Assembly (NCBI GenBank): GCA_031254715.1
Contig: JAIRTY010000564.1
Span: 1-6,256, forward strand
Direction: 5' to 3'
From: Nocardiopsaceae bacterium
GTDB taxonomy: Bacteria; Actinomycetota; Actinomycetes; Streptosporangiales; Streptosporangiaceae
DNA: 6,256 nucleotides
A program made the position numbers and the translations under genes. The notes below the pieces were generated by a model, which did not search any database, was not told where the DNA came from, and was given only the letters and a program-made list of their open reading frames with translations. Positions 6,040 to 6,256 of this stretch are shown piece after piece (position 1 is the first letter of the stretch; each line of letters begins with the position of its first letter).

Positions 6040-6256
6040 CCGATCCCAGCAGCCCCGCCCCCGCGGCCGGATCCCCGCCTGCCGCCGCCTCCCCGGCCCC
6101 GGCGGGGGCCGGAGCCTCCGGCCAGGCCACCGAGGCGATCGAAGCGGCCATCGCGGAGCGCCGCCGCCGCCGCACCCGCCGGGACCGCTGGGTCTACCTG
6201 TCGATCCGGATCATCTCCCTGGCCATCGTGCTCGGCGCCTGGCAGTACTACGGCCT
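6036..6256 (+). CDS. ABC importer permease, N-terminal part (runs off right edge)
   Basis: The GTG start overlaps the ATPase stop in GTGA, a usual coupling arrangement, with a weak AGGTGA upstream. The 73 visible codons give an Ala/Pro-rich tail (1-30), an Ala/Glu helix then an arginine cluster (ERRRRRTRRDR, 41-51), and the start of the first membrane helix (SIRIISLAIVLGAWQYYG, 56-73). The tryptophan-containing helix after a basic cytoplasmic stretch is how NitT/TauT permeases (SsuC/TauC type) begin. The positive charges before the helix fit the cytoplasmic-N-terminus rule. The substrate-binding protein is not in the window and is probably further right. Confidence 0.82.
   Translation, partial: MTDPSSPAPAAGSPPAAASPAPAGAGASGQATEAIEAAIAERRRRRTRRDRWVYLSIRIISLAIVLGAWQYYG

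Overview
The window is gene-dense and very GC-rich (roughly 70% by eye). It has G/C-ending codons, GTG starts, Shine-Dalgarno sites of the GGAGG type, alanine/proline/arginine-rich protein termini and TANNNT-type -10 boxes. All of this points to a soil-type actinobacterial chromosome; nothing in the sequence lets me name the genus. I see no RNA genes, insertion sequences, integrases or CRISPR arrays.

Left third: two minus-strand genes run off the left edge. One is a D-galactonate dehydratase (DgoD-like, all expected catalytic residues present). The other, overlapping it by 7 bp, is the start of a KDPG/KDPGal-type aldolase. Together they are two steps of a DeLey-Doudoroff (Entner-Doudoroff-like) sugar-acid route ending in pyruvate. 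Divergent from dgoD, across 72 bp, is a cytoplasmic LVIVD-repeat beta-propeller of 393 aa. It reads as seven blades whose inner strands carry a nearly complete ring of histidines. It ends against the convergent regulator gene, with a strong hairpin just past its stop codon as a likely terminator.

Middle: a three-gene minus-strand operon encodes a split UxaA/SuyAB-type lyase (small SAF-domain subunit, then large subunit, overlapping by 19 bp) followed 14 bp later by a FadR-subfamily (FCD) GntR regulator.

Right third: diverging from that operon across a 262-bp control region is an ABC importer of the nitrate/taurine (NitT/TauT) type. The ATPase is complete, and the permease start overlaps it and runs off the right edge. 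The control region contains two back-to-back promoters with consensus TTGACA -35 boxes. Just downstream of each predicted transcription start lies an identical 12-base copy of GTGGTCAGACCT, whose core GGTC-N-GACC is the half-site pattern of FadR-type operators. A 12-bp perfect palindrome sits between the two promoters.

How it fits together (inference): the importer brings in an acidic substrate, the split lyase dehydrates or desulfonates it, the GntR protein senses it and controls both transcripts including its own, and DgoD plus the aldolase carry a 2-keto-3-deoxy sugar acid to central metabolism. The combination of a TauT-type importer with a SuyAB-like split lyase leaves open whether the substrate is an ordinary sugar acid or a sulfonated one. 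The His-ring propeller is the least understood member.
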